NCBI GenBank assembly: GCA_938040055.1
Contig: CALHWY010000013.1
Location: forward strand, 124,001 to 188,000
Reading direction: 5' to 3'
Length of the DNA stretch: 64,000 nucleotides
Source: an uncultured Endomicrobiia bacterium
GTDB taxonomy: Bacteria; Elusimicrobiota; Endomicrobiia; Endomicrobiales; Endomicrobiaceae
Shown one piece after another: positions 54,001-55,505 of the stretch. The position numbers were made by a program, and so were the translations under genes. The notes under the pieces were generated by a model that was given only the letters and a program-made list of their open reading frames with translations, did not search any database and had not been told where the DNA came from. The first letter of the stretch is position 1. The number at the start of each line of letters is the position of its first letter.

Positions 54001-54852
54001 TTTGTAATCAAGATATTTTTCCTGCGCAAGCAGAGACTTATAAAGATTGATATTTTCATATTTGTAAATATCTATTCCCAGTTTGTCGGTATGCTTGTAC
54101 AAAAGGGCAAAATATTTTTTGCCGTCGACGCCGCCTTCGGCATACTGCTTCGAAAGATTATCGATCTTTTTCTGCTGCTTGTTATAGTAAGTCGCTTTAA
54201 GATTATCGATATCTTCCGACATGCTGTCCGTAATAAGCCGTATTTCATTTTGCGATTGCAAAATTCTGCCGAATCTCTTGAGATTGCTGATATATTCTTT
54301 CTTATTCTCAAGCCCTTTGATAATCCCGGGACGCCCGCTTATCGCCGAATAGTATTCCGCTCCTGTAAGCCTTCCGCTTTCCATCATTGAATTCAGCACT
54401 TTTTCTTTAAGTTCCTTGTTCGGCGCCGAAGAAAGCCAAGAAGTGTCAACTTGTCCGTAAGCGCCTTCCAGATATATGTTTTTGACGCCGAACTTAGCAT
54501 CAAAAGCACTAATGATTTTGCTTATATTCTTCTGTACTCCGGGATGGGCATGCAAATCCTGTATATTAATGACAACAGTATCGCTGCCCGTAAAAGAAGA
54601 AGAAGTTATTTTTCCGTAAGAATAAGGAAGCTCGAAATTATCGAAAAACTGATTGAACTGCTTCATTTCCCGTGCATTATTCAAAACAGCGGCCGCCGCC
54701 TGCCCGTATACGGCCGTCAAAAGGAAACAGTTGGCCGCTATCAGAGCAGTCACTTTAACAGCGCTGAGCTCTTTAAACCAGCAGGCTGCCGCCGGAGCCG
54801 CCCGCTTAAGCCTGCGTTGAAACGCATTCGCAAAGTTTTTTATTTTTTTCAT
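24040..54852 (-). CDS. Giant multidomain membrane protein (about 10,270 aa) with SecA-like and GT48-like modules
   Basis: One open frame of 30.8 kb. I place the start at the ATG at 54852 because AAAGGGAG lies 6 bp upstream and it overlaps the preceding stop as ATGA; an ATG at 54870 is also in frame. Residues below count from 54870. Order: basic N-terminus and membrane/signal segment 38-61; Tiki/TraB/ChaN-like domain 90-560; membrane hairpin 667-710; HEFRH at about 873; SecA-like module 1000-1840; coiled coil and multi-pass membrane block 1850-2545; C39-like peptidase 2850-2990; helical region with repeated motif 3170-4770; eleven tandem units 5070-5785; beta-rich part 5900-7100; membrane segment near 7180; charged coiled coil; membrane blocks 7550-7880; GT48-like module 8060-9120; Pro-rich linker near 9190; unassigned C-terminus. 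No frameshift is seen. Function unknown; envelope-anchored glycan synthesis or export is a hypothesis. Confidence 0.9.
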   Translation of the reverse strand: MKKIKNFANAFQRRLKRAAPAAACWFKELSAVKVTALIAANCFLLTAVYGQAAAAVLNNAREMKQFNQFFDNFELPYSYGKITSSSFTGSDTVVINIQDLHAHPGVQKNISKIISAFDAKFGVKNIYLEGAYGQVDTSWLSSAPNKELKEKVLNSMMESGRLTGAEYYSAISGRPGIIKGLENKKEYISNLKRFGRILQSQNEIRLITDSMSEDIDNLKATYYNKQQKKIDNLSKQYAEGGVDGKKYFALLYKHTDKLGIDIYKYENINLYKSLLAQEKYLDYKRVSAELHVVIAKLKEILPYQAYKMIVENTANFSEIDKLYVYLIKFSKEYNINLETGFPNLARFLNYVEISQKINPLELIKEEKKLVDEINERFSVNASEREAVFIAEMAKYFKDFLASKITADDYAYFQANKEEFMNLWVKYIDNKKLELLGEYIELAETFYTVNLDRNKYFFDNISGLDGSSKLSGVSSCGNSAEDVIKSLKPAKSVYVIITGGFHTQGVSQYLAKYGISTITITPNVTGGVQAAEEKYYRIAKEQSKVLFQALASLNLTQYVQDASKESAYAAMSEAIVGAGELSAENIKTANEFIADIMRRNGETGTARLEDSAAGVQLIVDKAGRRTVYSYDSEERHFINPVETPGAAQMSVASRKPLIQASVFAVFACAATAVLSVSSVAVPVIPVVALVAGAVSGGFLGFALYERRKMSAIAKSSIVGSGEKRPDFRILGMILQSLPADLRTKLTVSMLKENAGITPEEVGETIARAEKLSVEIGILNAKIKKASKSKSTRNAKYAAKLQKKKEAAEKSLSKITASLKLGDNIDDAAVAMQFENNAIHLNYAVMKKLFFDADGNIKNAKLLEVFIRHEFRHAAYAGKAAQGNRFASFIHKNRYLEELIVSLGDLPSFAYAMSASARNWFASLTASARESEEEADAEVSVRMLAGTLEESGVEKEAAVRPEVSRAVVSGEARDLLSFVMKETEQETSVGEELKTAFIKLNFSKYGESDSTAQKTITQIRLAGLLMRDNIADLKQGGGKSEAFRLAMAQSLVDGKDNFDTEGIMFHSFDNKLVERDMKDFVLFANNPLIYEALEKSGAVKAGRPVLAGAMAGEDGREKGMIFSPLFNEEGKITGVGEKTASRKEIYATVPVIGLTFNEAINDFETDRIEAKEGAESLQGQKNWRHFIDEVHVIVDNALERFLRVSGEKTEKDMKMFEIQKLAAIFASVIDPSDMEKPRSSEDKQAVLKSKMRPEAYSLSSVKEKDRDKKTAAYDLLKKTFPVLADYNDAQAVEKMKAFEAAGKIMPGITKQRWRSYLEQALAARYRYKYGVDDQIVESSVNGISKNVLVLRDKKTSVFTFRTMSDGLHSAREIYLEMFEDKNFNGDYTPESAALIQCTIPNYLSGKRFAGSSGSADTGNNISKFENIFGKKVLVMSGVGVAQPKIISKKLSTDETEFLQNTAKDVLGAIFEKEIDANLAESVGGEIFSYIGAAKARNVVIRASDVYAAEKIKEEIAGQLGKAGFAEKEIEAYLKDRLNIVDDLSSAGKENEVGMKPGAVYIAVGNNMSVGINMFAAINREDVKSALSSARDNSQKIITVDKITDLEKVRRALVEEFFEDKEKVLTANISRDIKDFESGIITVNASDTVRYLGKTVDSLIREDGLTMDQISEKLNEAVSRQIFAGENGDKVMVIYFDRKINAGSESLLEGKNVSRVRSTVSDILGYDTVFDENESAREQFWTRFGRVGEIGFVIVNLFINKEGLSETIKDNVGIIEKLSKKKEGFFRDEEIESYVRRIREESFTDKLSDGQLALVRKHLKNRSNWFLPDNIKTADKTHNAIAENFERVQKIQNFEEESSVYNQNKDNDIIYKMQDEKLAATRTLQKQIEQADKQKLGSSLDDGEKLKLQYESLLAFSSLEIQKYQAQQDIIMAAVSSMKSASAAQSEISAFNNLFIIIEELKNARAKQYALMRDYIAQYNGERDGGRLTKLADEIGQMQSEINALKAAVDENKKLAGEIEGLKDDTPRLLDLNNSVKQAAEELSESELEEMQASVSDSAENFFGGLKARSASKAVADGMNEAWRENLSAANAERARVGEVLKGSGAASAQLAGIGDLQSDSLGRLRMSSERAAEKMVEKEGVKDFVKIEKPARNTGNKILAWFADISNIFVVMFSGLAAAGAGWAITALIGAGTIASVSALPVAAAGVVLLAGIFILKSVYIDKINSNASKLGITQKVLDNFKRYGERQDKAAALSFAKNKIFNSLINISLTAAVLGTIAAAALAFSAPVTAAGIAIGALGFAAAGIIAAVLMIFSNKSAVEKDDIVVQDTKTKILSSLGAGAVAGAVIFTAASLILAVSLPLQIVIAAAGLITAGAVLGSKYFKDIRMTNKLYFIPTALAAVAVIAFGFFALPYISLAAFATASSFVWTAFVATAVFAVITILRSVKFIYGSEAKVSDYIRVSMKSQTLKMALAGFVISAAFMLLSAVSGGQAESLLKIFSYENLVLFSVAGLIAYTVNKLVRNEKIRSAVVTAVLAAPALSMSQRVFAQTAIGTQVQQAAMAALLNDITALEKTLSATADGAEKEKLNVDIQAKMQELVKMQMQSNVSEAGIFNLSVKDLANMHLISAGTAVKDMENVLEIKTDQREISADISAEDIEAAGENVRKAKIMQSVMEEVLDRTGGTITPVEEIDEKVVFAVLVQKTQQLKSLAENRTAVALNEYEQAALRLQSVNADAQAAFENSLFQYSQITAQNAAYQEVQSSVLEIIRNLNAIDEYLSGLQKQLEDDTLSSEELSSLGRMASLAGEQREEIFRMAVLGQDKLNKMSPERAEGEIRIDDSEKVTVVNCAAHSLSDVLSAQFGLNADNIAVRLVRKMLGREVDIADGRLMTPMDALAEVLSEESGITYSGYEAGAQALSAFLSQKGDNAVVHISEGDYGHYISLRANGDNTVTIGDAGLVLKVDKDKLAETLKEKYGWSFGAVLFSKRIAVSGARLMSAKELSAVKGAGNNNYFSEYLKSVSDLQDRIDRYYPQIQNSAALAEILIQIYGHEDAVSALEGAVRFSKITNTGIRTVSGIVSGIDQLGSSASDLSLIFSGIAMASDFIKLGKANEVSAAISDFKGLKSLYGLKVPGLSLSDKELKRLLAANNYNAAKTYDSIAFPFIFKNPQLGQYIPANYQLSASLRDIMARDRRADESYEAWSERMLRTYSKDIMLDVLIQYNSKRYKASSYDYWQMAGMIVDLPGEILRIRSNANAGMTASGTMGGSSSSDFFYPADNFIGEDKIFSKFARKTRDISGAFSYSEAVRMVMGLDSLASSELNFYEDIRWETERATVRSLMPRAALENAVRKQFGTLFISESLITGILERSPYKGDYDGKSLEEWAAETVAAYRGDIYLDIIIYRLEAGKKLSNAGFTADLSRLASGFSTSMPFKIYDKSRASKVLKEVGKYIEKKQNEVDKGAFRELERLLEDNIGKERFKALSKYVDLKSELLNNGNDVQKTYRSVIEKNFYADIAMSADGSVAGWRYVLRSEPQTRGEWRREAGASPGWNTGSYDMIRNAVLSSFGNILPADYGLSETAEYKMRAYLLSDDYKKAGSVDVRLGKLVSKFKMIIIKDALEHLASQPGGLGTGVAERLKNELAIASSAKTGINAGLINVIKKDILFFSSYADDSSSVIGEVLKQMSNSYNLPEGYDFSDKIKEAMKNYYDNNRHLGYSRMKWVEHLFEMAKGDIAAEEIMKYKEAVELGRSDFVPLITNALLSGTTLFTRQLGDLSVNIAAGSNAAPRNMIDKMEQVAQYSGTRSVFAVFLNTSSAQSFNVYSPKEKQELAEWLNKKRKAEFEKEVLAKISGKYKIKEVPSYIIERMFEDYIKSALDKDIKVWLEEKWDTQYKATVNEWIKAQKEAEADFLRQQGQRNPGSAKGRQALIEAAYIEEILPQKQAASYDMEASLAAQLDSPAGSEQTSAYEHKIIVKARRQLNIFLPEESYRMDDKIAESMESFIRESKSLGLSDADMTERVLNRYQRDIFMDALVQYKNENTMKKGEQFLLFFWTFTNDLPFGIGTISRAINESTSLASAEEKTVLEKLNEKYSNRGYKYDDPLKNDLLRGLGVKNSPLVVLKKSQEEKILKWINENEAELAVNWMLEIMFEKYEIKASDIKVSLKELKADYRHRVDMGRAEWFKEIKKTPSMFKIYVQVLKILAGKRLKDKKLFDDPSNAQKALEGNNLLVNIDEVLGIIDKDFADYPKDKDMENDIRKSRDSRDAVVGNKLAMLRRRIANLDLPGASDDKVLKEALRRNRYDLAQTEKYLRNPGARVPAAEKKAGVSKIDEMTFEKFKQQVDKILSDYKISDNMEALIQKAYATDTSYDKGAAVPMAALIKAADVLRQELNKDAADIRVLNNLTKATDASMHLLSSLADFQDGNKITMPAPGGIYMPFVSKTMINANADIIAEALLSEFRRLGLLEKSAVSEQALKAGLLKYIQNLYSSQAAVNALRVYSAADGLSGELDNLEADYAVAVSYTVKITELMEALKDESLKLSFSDDAKIIMFRHAAGHAKAVLKRLKRRILSDHPDFVASFSRGMDGTDAGNLGANISAFGNLVYAADALAAAEKSVAEAEAALAKFGAQRQVSPAFETAYPAIAGFMESSGANLASFDKTLQKTLFSSVPAMRGARQIAAAVTAEEEAEAVKSLINALKDFLPDDYTPGDYTVKMISNDYKGNKGRGGMRQWLKTAVKRSEIKIFSEAVRQQVIRADSGEKFDALELIKPLAALQNKYASLSDENKQSREGLKILRIISEAEDRLSYYQGFSWEGIDKIQAPIMKKAYMKSFAPSNGLKAFMALDYMRQFKQQWDAGEDFSRKNFDSSWAENFAPVYYETLSIEAMQSELSKANPNASVIRGIYESLLNSNAFSDMISEQVRDAVMRNAETVLFGERGVTPENRKGLEEEILRDLSREEAADKVYDIFKMKYGQKKAARVKNALLDLLPSVIVELRFDNRYTSASLVTTFDRGGEVRYDFAISANVGEIVNYLENGSPKKSVLSEKGRKLEQDIADFQYPGHTLTKVPGASGVYYIDGDPGAVIEIYGRGGALRFKRAEDLIPEIETALKLAERKDFISSYFAENSTGSKAVYAITGGGVHILSYNTGNTLKWYLPDGTVINPVKSDGKTVISEEEIVNLIKANAASRKAEKDSGGKIRIDKTNQIYYYNSKGNFVGVKPGEGLKGYEVKPYKDDGTPMNSAELTAAIMTKGKLERLKEVYKARHNISLVDRYKIVNGVKTLYWTVNGKDIYPYKETGGSVDVITVSDFNETIRLSKGLFDLKASTPETAKAQEKTLNGVLYWDVKINGKTYKICPVKEITKNDGAVERRLLTKQELKDAIRLTPAIEKLKAGNSSVKNLKDKYDKDGNLYWEVGGAKIYPVKNVKGKAQVLKAGELKEAVKLAPELERLKRNNPLTRYITSGHDGEGNLVWKVKIDGQLYDIWPVKKVSGKNVVISSSELETAIKLAPGLKALVENNIDLKNGVRKTDSQGNLYYEISTYKGGKKIKGFKRGAYKIYPVVQIDGAAVLLSAEKIADVIEKAPALTDLIEGNIDARDARDRGLKHNESGDMYLPIKTIEGKLINGDEYPVYPVKRLPDGTSRVMTPRELELAIRNAPTLKQIKKDSGIRSEDYTDENGDLYWEIDINGKVYKIYPVDGSGNVISLTGLKKTIERLPQLSKLQDEAEAKGIEFVKNAGGGINFNDDRGMYWQIKGYEKEDLKIYPVSEYGKVMTLEELSLEANTNLLIKNKALENGEHGAYVVAHEDMIADVRKERNKAVAEFIIRHNAEAAEQARLRKDKMMRQVKEQAETRPVWRQFVDWVLSLFGYETQTRAQYIRNIEDAAAGLEYEIPSMVGLTESDIMKALGGVKTVKETKDKKGNTTGKEVMTVVGVKTIKEGVNKGKNIFIYQKEYIDIRDGKEVVAGKEYFSELDGVLYKQWFTDKVRAQLKEACAVSVSMPGLNEAEAKDIRALLRENEYEKMGRMLAAVNAGKTYELPVSGSTRAVFVADAKTGKIMVRIEFAGGEGNWTAQGGVSEFSYAGGYGMFASSMFYMDELSKDGVFFARAYPISDIADNPEAVSGIYKDGDISRAEHIYKDVHLQQIYGAYYEIKASERKAVIESATENADAAVGAVSFNISPAIAYWGGTTRLENGVNVKTDSRQGREFLEKEVHISAGADGKLYDNDAVTLSHIGGIVSIRDAKSGEGYSFVGRADTENAGQYHAQKLIGHYKTYKFDEVTSNGMSREHYLNIEKLFERAGQENIGFNYKPSDLKWAKSQVIDPSDPTGSRVLYETWAAYNNLSDQPVVEITQEGFIDFSGKRGGVDVGVRYYLDKDADSQKPVNLVVLSEGVALVIDNYKNLVFVENRDPKSGALVARYDFTVKDFSIFSDNYGDVMDMFIKEWKEVDRAEKIEQKVQAISFIKKNGKDLFVLDTYTEYDYEEISGAGSAELMFMGIPSTTTTYDIVPLRSGAIFDENGIIKEAIRDINNQSVLERVDWKTGRIYSKSRVYAKDKNANSIVLKNTQTVRDFRGNIAAQFDFKEDPVTKERDYFFGTLVSDYDDYNIGRNSVCIAKDNDGNWIPISFSKAIGSDMVELNGGYKNVFFYETFNLNCEPFADQLNKDSGSNKDIPMIDRLLSYNDYIFDSQKNVNLSAFTPKYKGFTMYSTAQVLATTGEGRTVLTLSGFEDSHAANGTLLNPKAGQDAGILKKLYTPKYISYNEYEENKADYKVLDAPRLTKGFGNIYFYEFRGGLNSKDYMGSSDSHAGSSNWLGANVSPQFILVDGESKILYEHKAPSANILGEFMSKLFQSNAAQDYLKDNQNLRYIVFESDGRKAYTIYNKVLTPIAKGSHATLIYKDLYEFNVFDKTESLDFSFDFSSKDISGRDNEYGPIPYENFMQVGASIDIIRKEAVEAFIDEYRRQSGSESRSEALNAFYGAGAYNAGAAWQARQAYIDSVNNSRYRTSDISKIRVNSSMEKRGAQQFVYDIILQVSTVNSVQYNDIAGFSGREISDADKKAAADFLNSLDGEKDREIITEIYYISGGKIDLDDSGAAAGEEDMEILAKYIFFDVNGKKLSGTDSVKDNIREVAGWLRGKNNLMYENKHVYYLDGRAKDILRTQETADWWKEKGIIGKWVAGVFSVITSFWILSKIIKPRKAPGRLREKDAEKILPPEISAGKAPAGDKDKESGAEKEERLQEKEEKLQEIKKKFINDYGYNANDVNTAFAKIYGIYMSSDGMYPADAQDKTDYRAVNEDKFREFDARFDDYRIWFEFIFGEEAYRPEKAKGFSFEDALLWEIISLQSVNAAGHTQPAINTIFYGARKLIEDGNAVKTITDQAGNTHKLIEAYTETNARRILSAAQLGVTAESRQEQLRIIHEENIKKIRAVRKGIAAKAALYFENRTYNRLRKAFNKELKGERGLTNKDILHEDSIQYDDIYDMFNKPGYVLKYLQTYEPSVRGLNADKTIGKSLAMVLFEPELTPWKTYIAKGGGLNAYKQNTPTFLNGLYGLLQFAVNTKAYLGMLAGTLGIAFTVFAFISSGLAAAGLTFAIAAATIVLAALALKAVERFFQRDTRYINGYFGSKMRVRSYGREKSGIIDFSAKEKEHIKAETANKKKGEWKNRAFVAAIVSLTIATVTLFGFWAVVPLITNIVAFQVTAVSAVSLWSIGSAVLGFNVLLKVYDKFSKRSPATEGKNIISSAVITFGLLWIATTLFTFNATPLFLILYFVTDIVLSSTKLSAVKKWAGTQSNKFTQKQGGLFGGALNRMFAIPFALVPGILNLVLATGLSWLVTVAVPSIGVGLITLSTVAAFVTPILLITVMFVSVSAIIIQAFFTSGSLFRGGLNMEKDPEKMMKHFGKWKENKDGTFSLDGESDMFKDYFRVQITAKTESEIERIAKERYGEDVRSAESETARIKENMFAWEWNHFIESMYNEDAISAKDAEKMKFKFEGADSEYPDLYSESFKITGIPDGKFMENHLENVRGGERLYEKFRNDFASSRNKLLGRPVEIKHGSIDDHQEAILTPMGNEIMKYYMYYNGIPGSLVSKVPAVKGEKPTMSRLVAKILNPNYRHEWDYFLERLNSGIDEYGNKNELTAEDREFISRINRLVNENDEFDDDMLFKPDGTIYAQDNWAVKQVENWFSFREQPGLKNMRGFIDGNRRAIMNAVNLEYGAKRAEIIEDFKRANPGTKLDDERIWERFLASKFEEQFQYVVVFDMYAGNAGKLDSSLDGRQHLTNPSSIDGDRAYVSGVREGVLEFSYSNVSPVSQQAVKVTEAMYNDIMRRKESGEASEYEIDIAREYEKEKQGVLESGDRNMYITKLRQSKKDALKKIDQYEWKKLLISAKDTKKTDEINAQIGKEKENLRQIEQYLQDTEKYLRDKVIPEGITVIMSRKLKAFEYSYPQYEELLNRKQKGAVTTDESERFNAIEREILADGDKYFRTSGEDISFAEPVFGADKYSFVQYIHVLQIADGAADLNAVKKRARKSTEELKAKLSGLSEEEKRQGYEAKINSLISVNDRIILLTESDTDFEKFKNELQIFKNTVKNAIFSKGLELFKAPGVIHRIIHFDSDFNRVRPTTGGGANQEQGKVAAQNFGKGFVNKKFVRTIDVNQGMRYEDARRALSMTALMLKYPKLGILASVEIIDSKWNNPIAELEAAGDRAFNFIVQFWLFLRGVIFDYGHPGIERQSMIDTVTGQSENYVSEDYGLGRRILNSLFSIYRINGFPVLKGREQDYHGQVSIHQKFSSGGPETLGQREQIRYNKNNGMATNALTLQYGIGFYFTQYLAIRLIAFISLVIIYGGISPFAAFATVATVGILGILFSQSNIVLGALQYTFFEYKENLITFARKVWFKSMPVAMSGVYRSAMGFAMGMSSLVNYIATGRKPGDEYVNFIEQTDKPDKSMLAFTDMHYMPAVRNLVLIIGSIFIYRSPAVLWSVLYVAFPIVLLLNPFRSNPGFTAQDIFSNAQQYNLKAAWNSFAAMAGNGGRILNKEGKEMRRYSYFETYIVMPAIVFISFVYTVLKIGVSMPLTSMTTVIGSLWDKDMRGSSFRYMREQYGTMFKNSLKLWKGDYKSWRMLSVIPKFVIFAAAWLNMALSAAPLVMSLIIDGIVKFFRLFGADSGRTSPDDRTPPPPAGPDTGINPAPSPTPGTRASYETLDDETKEEVSSLVDSVEKQLESFGKSVISSQKLRLVVIEAAMSLLRQKYKNEIEIEFAGDYTDLRSDTSGAIVITYKTAEELSFEETVEKAKREMNEFISLYFMKAQSLPAVNAKIKAAGINDMSQLGNISDESRIIQTYIKLRVQFGTDITDGLRYMISQAEGSMAQEGIYSKYIITSDENGISKIDEFFEKTKALEQKAEDIAFKITDSDNIEGRDVVEIEYSTGERLLFYKSMEGTSGKRSGVWYPLIGFADEKGFMGRNNPKGWFVKFGKGPFSDSGGIKDFYGSKALRRTSEMLAGVSAEEESVSSAAETAVAEMDILKIFDLVFGTVTPGKLIQGWINDNILADRRQNSIASSVQFFVEGDYERELEKAESEGKLSREQREALRQRFSDHTRNQALSMMSEELGMKSVIIRKVERDDILSDYSKVKPNTNVPVVYKGVTYNVKVEHYLPKGIGRNIEMFRANPVIKTLVVANDELSRDIPDEKIIKEIYDQVYIVSAKLFAADINGNSMALQKKFGVSGAGMIVYKGAALGDIDVNGSKVFVGGSENLGIFELKPENVREYFTEEGIVEGKAGEIMAKIASSGEFGKDWQWPGHDNALALNLSQSPRLADAGAAARQMDNEKSKNVSIVKISDSGIKSVIETLWKESEKRSSLSKEEMSATVKIRNLIDSGKDMKKVIELSGADLINADGSVNAELVKKIFVLKFNGVYADLTGVSQDKTREVVETVKEMSNKYGVDTQNYILFNGDNIADNIKTASELENMLESYSIIPVVKIDGDEITSDDVAKAVGGLGNAAVEISKMNTGDEFEKVPGKVVTVFMKDTSLAQKNKLKGGKRIGAAKRYQSTYKRALTSDYKLDIKVSDILHLKDFMSAKPQKADFTALKKAMKQAGIAQNSVVYQYVMRSEEINTDESYASAKAYLRASVENFLEREYIEVKGIGKDLYIKDVSISDRNAVRALLLYMAVNGEELSSEKISGLISEQKLAMSGEEKTISELLQEVNPLINEIIADPVSVSEEKMPQARKAFALMHDSIAGFAFDRMIENTKNGAKISTAAVKGFLQAA
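27480..30700 (-). other. GT48-like (callose/1,3-beta-glucan synthase) module of the giant protein
   Basis: Reading residues about 8060-9120 against remembered callose synthase/FKS sequences gives a collinear series. ILTPMGNEIMKYY with HEWDYFLERL; WFSFREQPGLKNMRGFIDGN (WASYRGQTL..RTVRGMM); FQYVVVFDMYAGN (F.YVVTCQ.YG); GKVAAQNFGKGF (GK.ENQNHAIIF); RTIDVNQGMRYEDA (IDMNQDNY.EEA); IFDYGHPGIER; SEDYGLGRRILNSLF; KGREQDYHGQVSIHQKF; GGPETLGQREQ (GNGEQTLSRD). Then several membrane segments lead to LLNPFRSNPGFTAQDIFSNA (LFNPSGFEW..I..D). GT48 enzymes polymerise UDP-glucose into beta-1,3-glucan at the membrane. In NQD the second Asp is Gly here, so activity is uncertain. Confidence 0.7.
37520..39650 (-). 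repeat. Eleven tandem units of about 65 residues in the giant protein
   Basis: Units follow the pattern LYW-x-V-x3-GK-x-Y-x-IYPVK, a turn with a VLS-like strand, then EL-x2-AI-x-LAP-x-L-x2-LK-x2-N. Clear copies include NLYWEVGGAKIYPVKNVKG, NLVWKVKIDGQLYDIWPVKK, VLYWDVKINGKTYKICPVKE, TLYWTVNGKDIYPYKE and DLYWEIDINGKVYKIYPVDG. They differ in DNA sequence, so this is old protein-level duplication, not recent DNA repeats. Each unit looks like a small beta-meander plus one or two helices. I know no named family for it. Confidence 0.8.
40620..45350 (-). repeat. Degenerate helical motif repeated about seven times in the giant protein
   Basis: A motif of about 65 residues recurs at roughly 45.3, 44.8, 44.1, 43.75, 42.85, 42.5 and 40.7 kb. 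It opens with a form of LPxxYxxS, then a helix with Met or Leu (KMRAYLLSDDY, KIKEAMKNYYD, KIAESMESFIR, TVKMISNDYKG), then a Trp/Glu helix, and closes with DI-x2-D-x-L-x2-Y (KDIMLDVLIQY, GDIYLDIIIYR, RDIFMDALVQY). Spacing varies from about 110 to 600 residues, so other helices are interspersed. Confidence 0.55.
45890..46330 (-). other. C39-like cysteine peptidase domain of the giant protein
   Basis: Residues about 2850-2990 contain VTVVNCAAHSLSDVL, with a cysteine in the helix start typical of the C39/papain-like fold, and EGDYGHYISLRANGDNTV followed by TIGDAG, which fits the catalytic His and Asp strand order. Family C39 proteases usually cut leader peptides at GG sites on ABC exporters; no ABC domain is seen next to it here. 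It follows the multi-pass membrane block. Confidence 0.55.
49350..51880 (-). other. SecA-like ATPase module of the giant protein
   Basis: Residues about 1000-1840 line up with SecA motor motifs. QIRLAGLLMRDNIADLKQGG followed by GKSEA matches the Walker A part (SecA: RTGEGKT). FIDEVHVIVDNA matches the DEVD/DEA Walker B region, and MSDGLHSAREIYLEMF the RWSDGLHQAIE segment. AGSSGSADT matches MTGTA. YIAVGNNMSVGINMF matches TNMAGRGTDI. ESAREQFWTRFGRVGEIG matches the arginine-finger motif RIDNQLRGRSGRQGDPG. ATP and protein-translocation functions are inferred from these motifs; the preprotein crosslinking part looks replaced or strongly diverged. Confidence 0.68.
53180..54590 (-). other. Tiki/TraB/ChaN-like domain at the N-terminus of the giant protein
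   Basis: After the membrane segment, residues about 98-140 read VVINIQDLHAHPGVQKNISK and KNIYLEGAYG, and residues about 500-515 read VYVIITGGFHTQGVSQYL. A conserved acidic residue after an early strand and a late GGFHT (GxxH) strand are the marks of the EreA/ChaN/TraB-Tiki superfamily. A long helical insert lies between. Members include hydrolases and haem-uptake proteins; the function here is open. The domain is probably outside the cytoplasm. Confidence 0.5.
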
Positions 54853-55505
54853 TTTAAACTCCCTTTGCATTTTCCTATAAAACGGAAAATCCCGTCTTTA
54901 TTTGCAAATAAAGACGGGAAATGCAAAATTATATTTTTATATTTTTTGATTTTTACCGGTATCGCTCTCGGAAGAGACAATGATAATATTAAAAACAACA
55001 GCATAAAACGCACTGTATCATTGCTTTCCAGGTAGCCGGATATGCAATTGCCGCCCGAATAAAGAACGCCCGGAGGCGCAGCGCTGCTTTTTGACGCGGT
55101 CTTGCCCGTACCCTGCGCAAAACAAGTAATTCCGCTTAAAAATAATGTTTCTCCGGTTTTTTTTGCGGCTTTTTTTACCGGAATAAATAAAGCAAACGAT
55201 GCGTTTTTTTCACTATCTTTTACGCCGCCCGGACAGGAAGATAAAAAATTTCCCCCGCCGAATATTTCATTGACTATCTGCACCGGAAGATTGACTATGC
55301 CGTAAATTTTTCCGATTTTATTGTCGATTTCAAGAATATGTTTTCCGGCAGCGGACGCATGCCCGGCATCAATAAAAGAAGAAAAATTAAGCATATTTAT
55401 AAACATAAAAAAAGTCAAAACAACCGCTATTTTGAAAGCGGCCGCATTTTTAAACAAAGAATAGGAGACGGTTTTTTCTTTTTTCATAAAGATAGAATAC
55501 GTCAT
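54849..55505 (-). CDS. Membrane protein coupled to the giant gene, 218 aa
   Basis: I do not recognise the family. The N-terminus has a signal/membrane segment (FKIAVVLTFFMFINMLNFSS, about residues 28-47), the middle is small-residue-rich with cysteines (LSSCPGGVK, SGITCFAQ, GGNCISG), and a second membrane segment (VRFMLLFLILSLSL) lies near residue 170. Its last codons contain the 28-bp palindrome, and its TGA overlaps the giant gene's ATG as ATGA, which argues that both are translated together. AAGG lies just before the ATG. It may be an assembly or anchoring partner of the giant protein; that is a guess from position. Confidence 0.5.
   Translation of the reverse strand: MTYSIFMKKEKTVSYSLFKNAAAFKIAVVLTFFMFINMLNFSSFIDAGHASAAGKHILEIDNKIGKIYGIVNLPVQIVNEIFGGGNFLSSCPGGVKDSEKNASFALFIPVKKAAKKTGETLFLSGITCFAQGTGKTASKSSAAPPGVLYSGGNCISGYLESNDTVRFMLLFLILSLSLPRAIPVKIKKYKNIILHFPSLFANKDGIFRFIGKCKGSLK
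54891..54918. repeat. Perfect 28-bp palindrome just upstream of the giant gene
   Basis: CCCGTCTTTATTTG and its exact complement CAAATAAAGACGGG lie back to back. In the minus-strand transcript this hairpin ends about 38 nt before the giant gene's start codon, inside the last codons of the 218-codon gene. No T-run follows (ATTTTCCG), so it is more likely a translational or attenuation element or mRNA-stability hairpin than a plain terminator. Confidence 0.75.

Noticed and set aside
24040..54852. Many plus-strand frames of 60-290 codons opposite the giant gene
   Set aside because: They are antisense shadows: low-complexity, no ribosome binding sites, no recognisable families, while the minus frame carries conserved motifs throughout.
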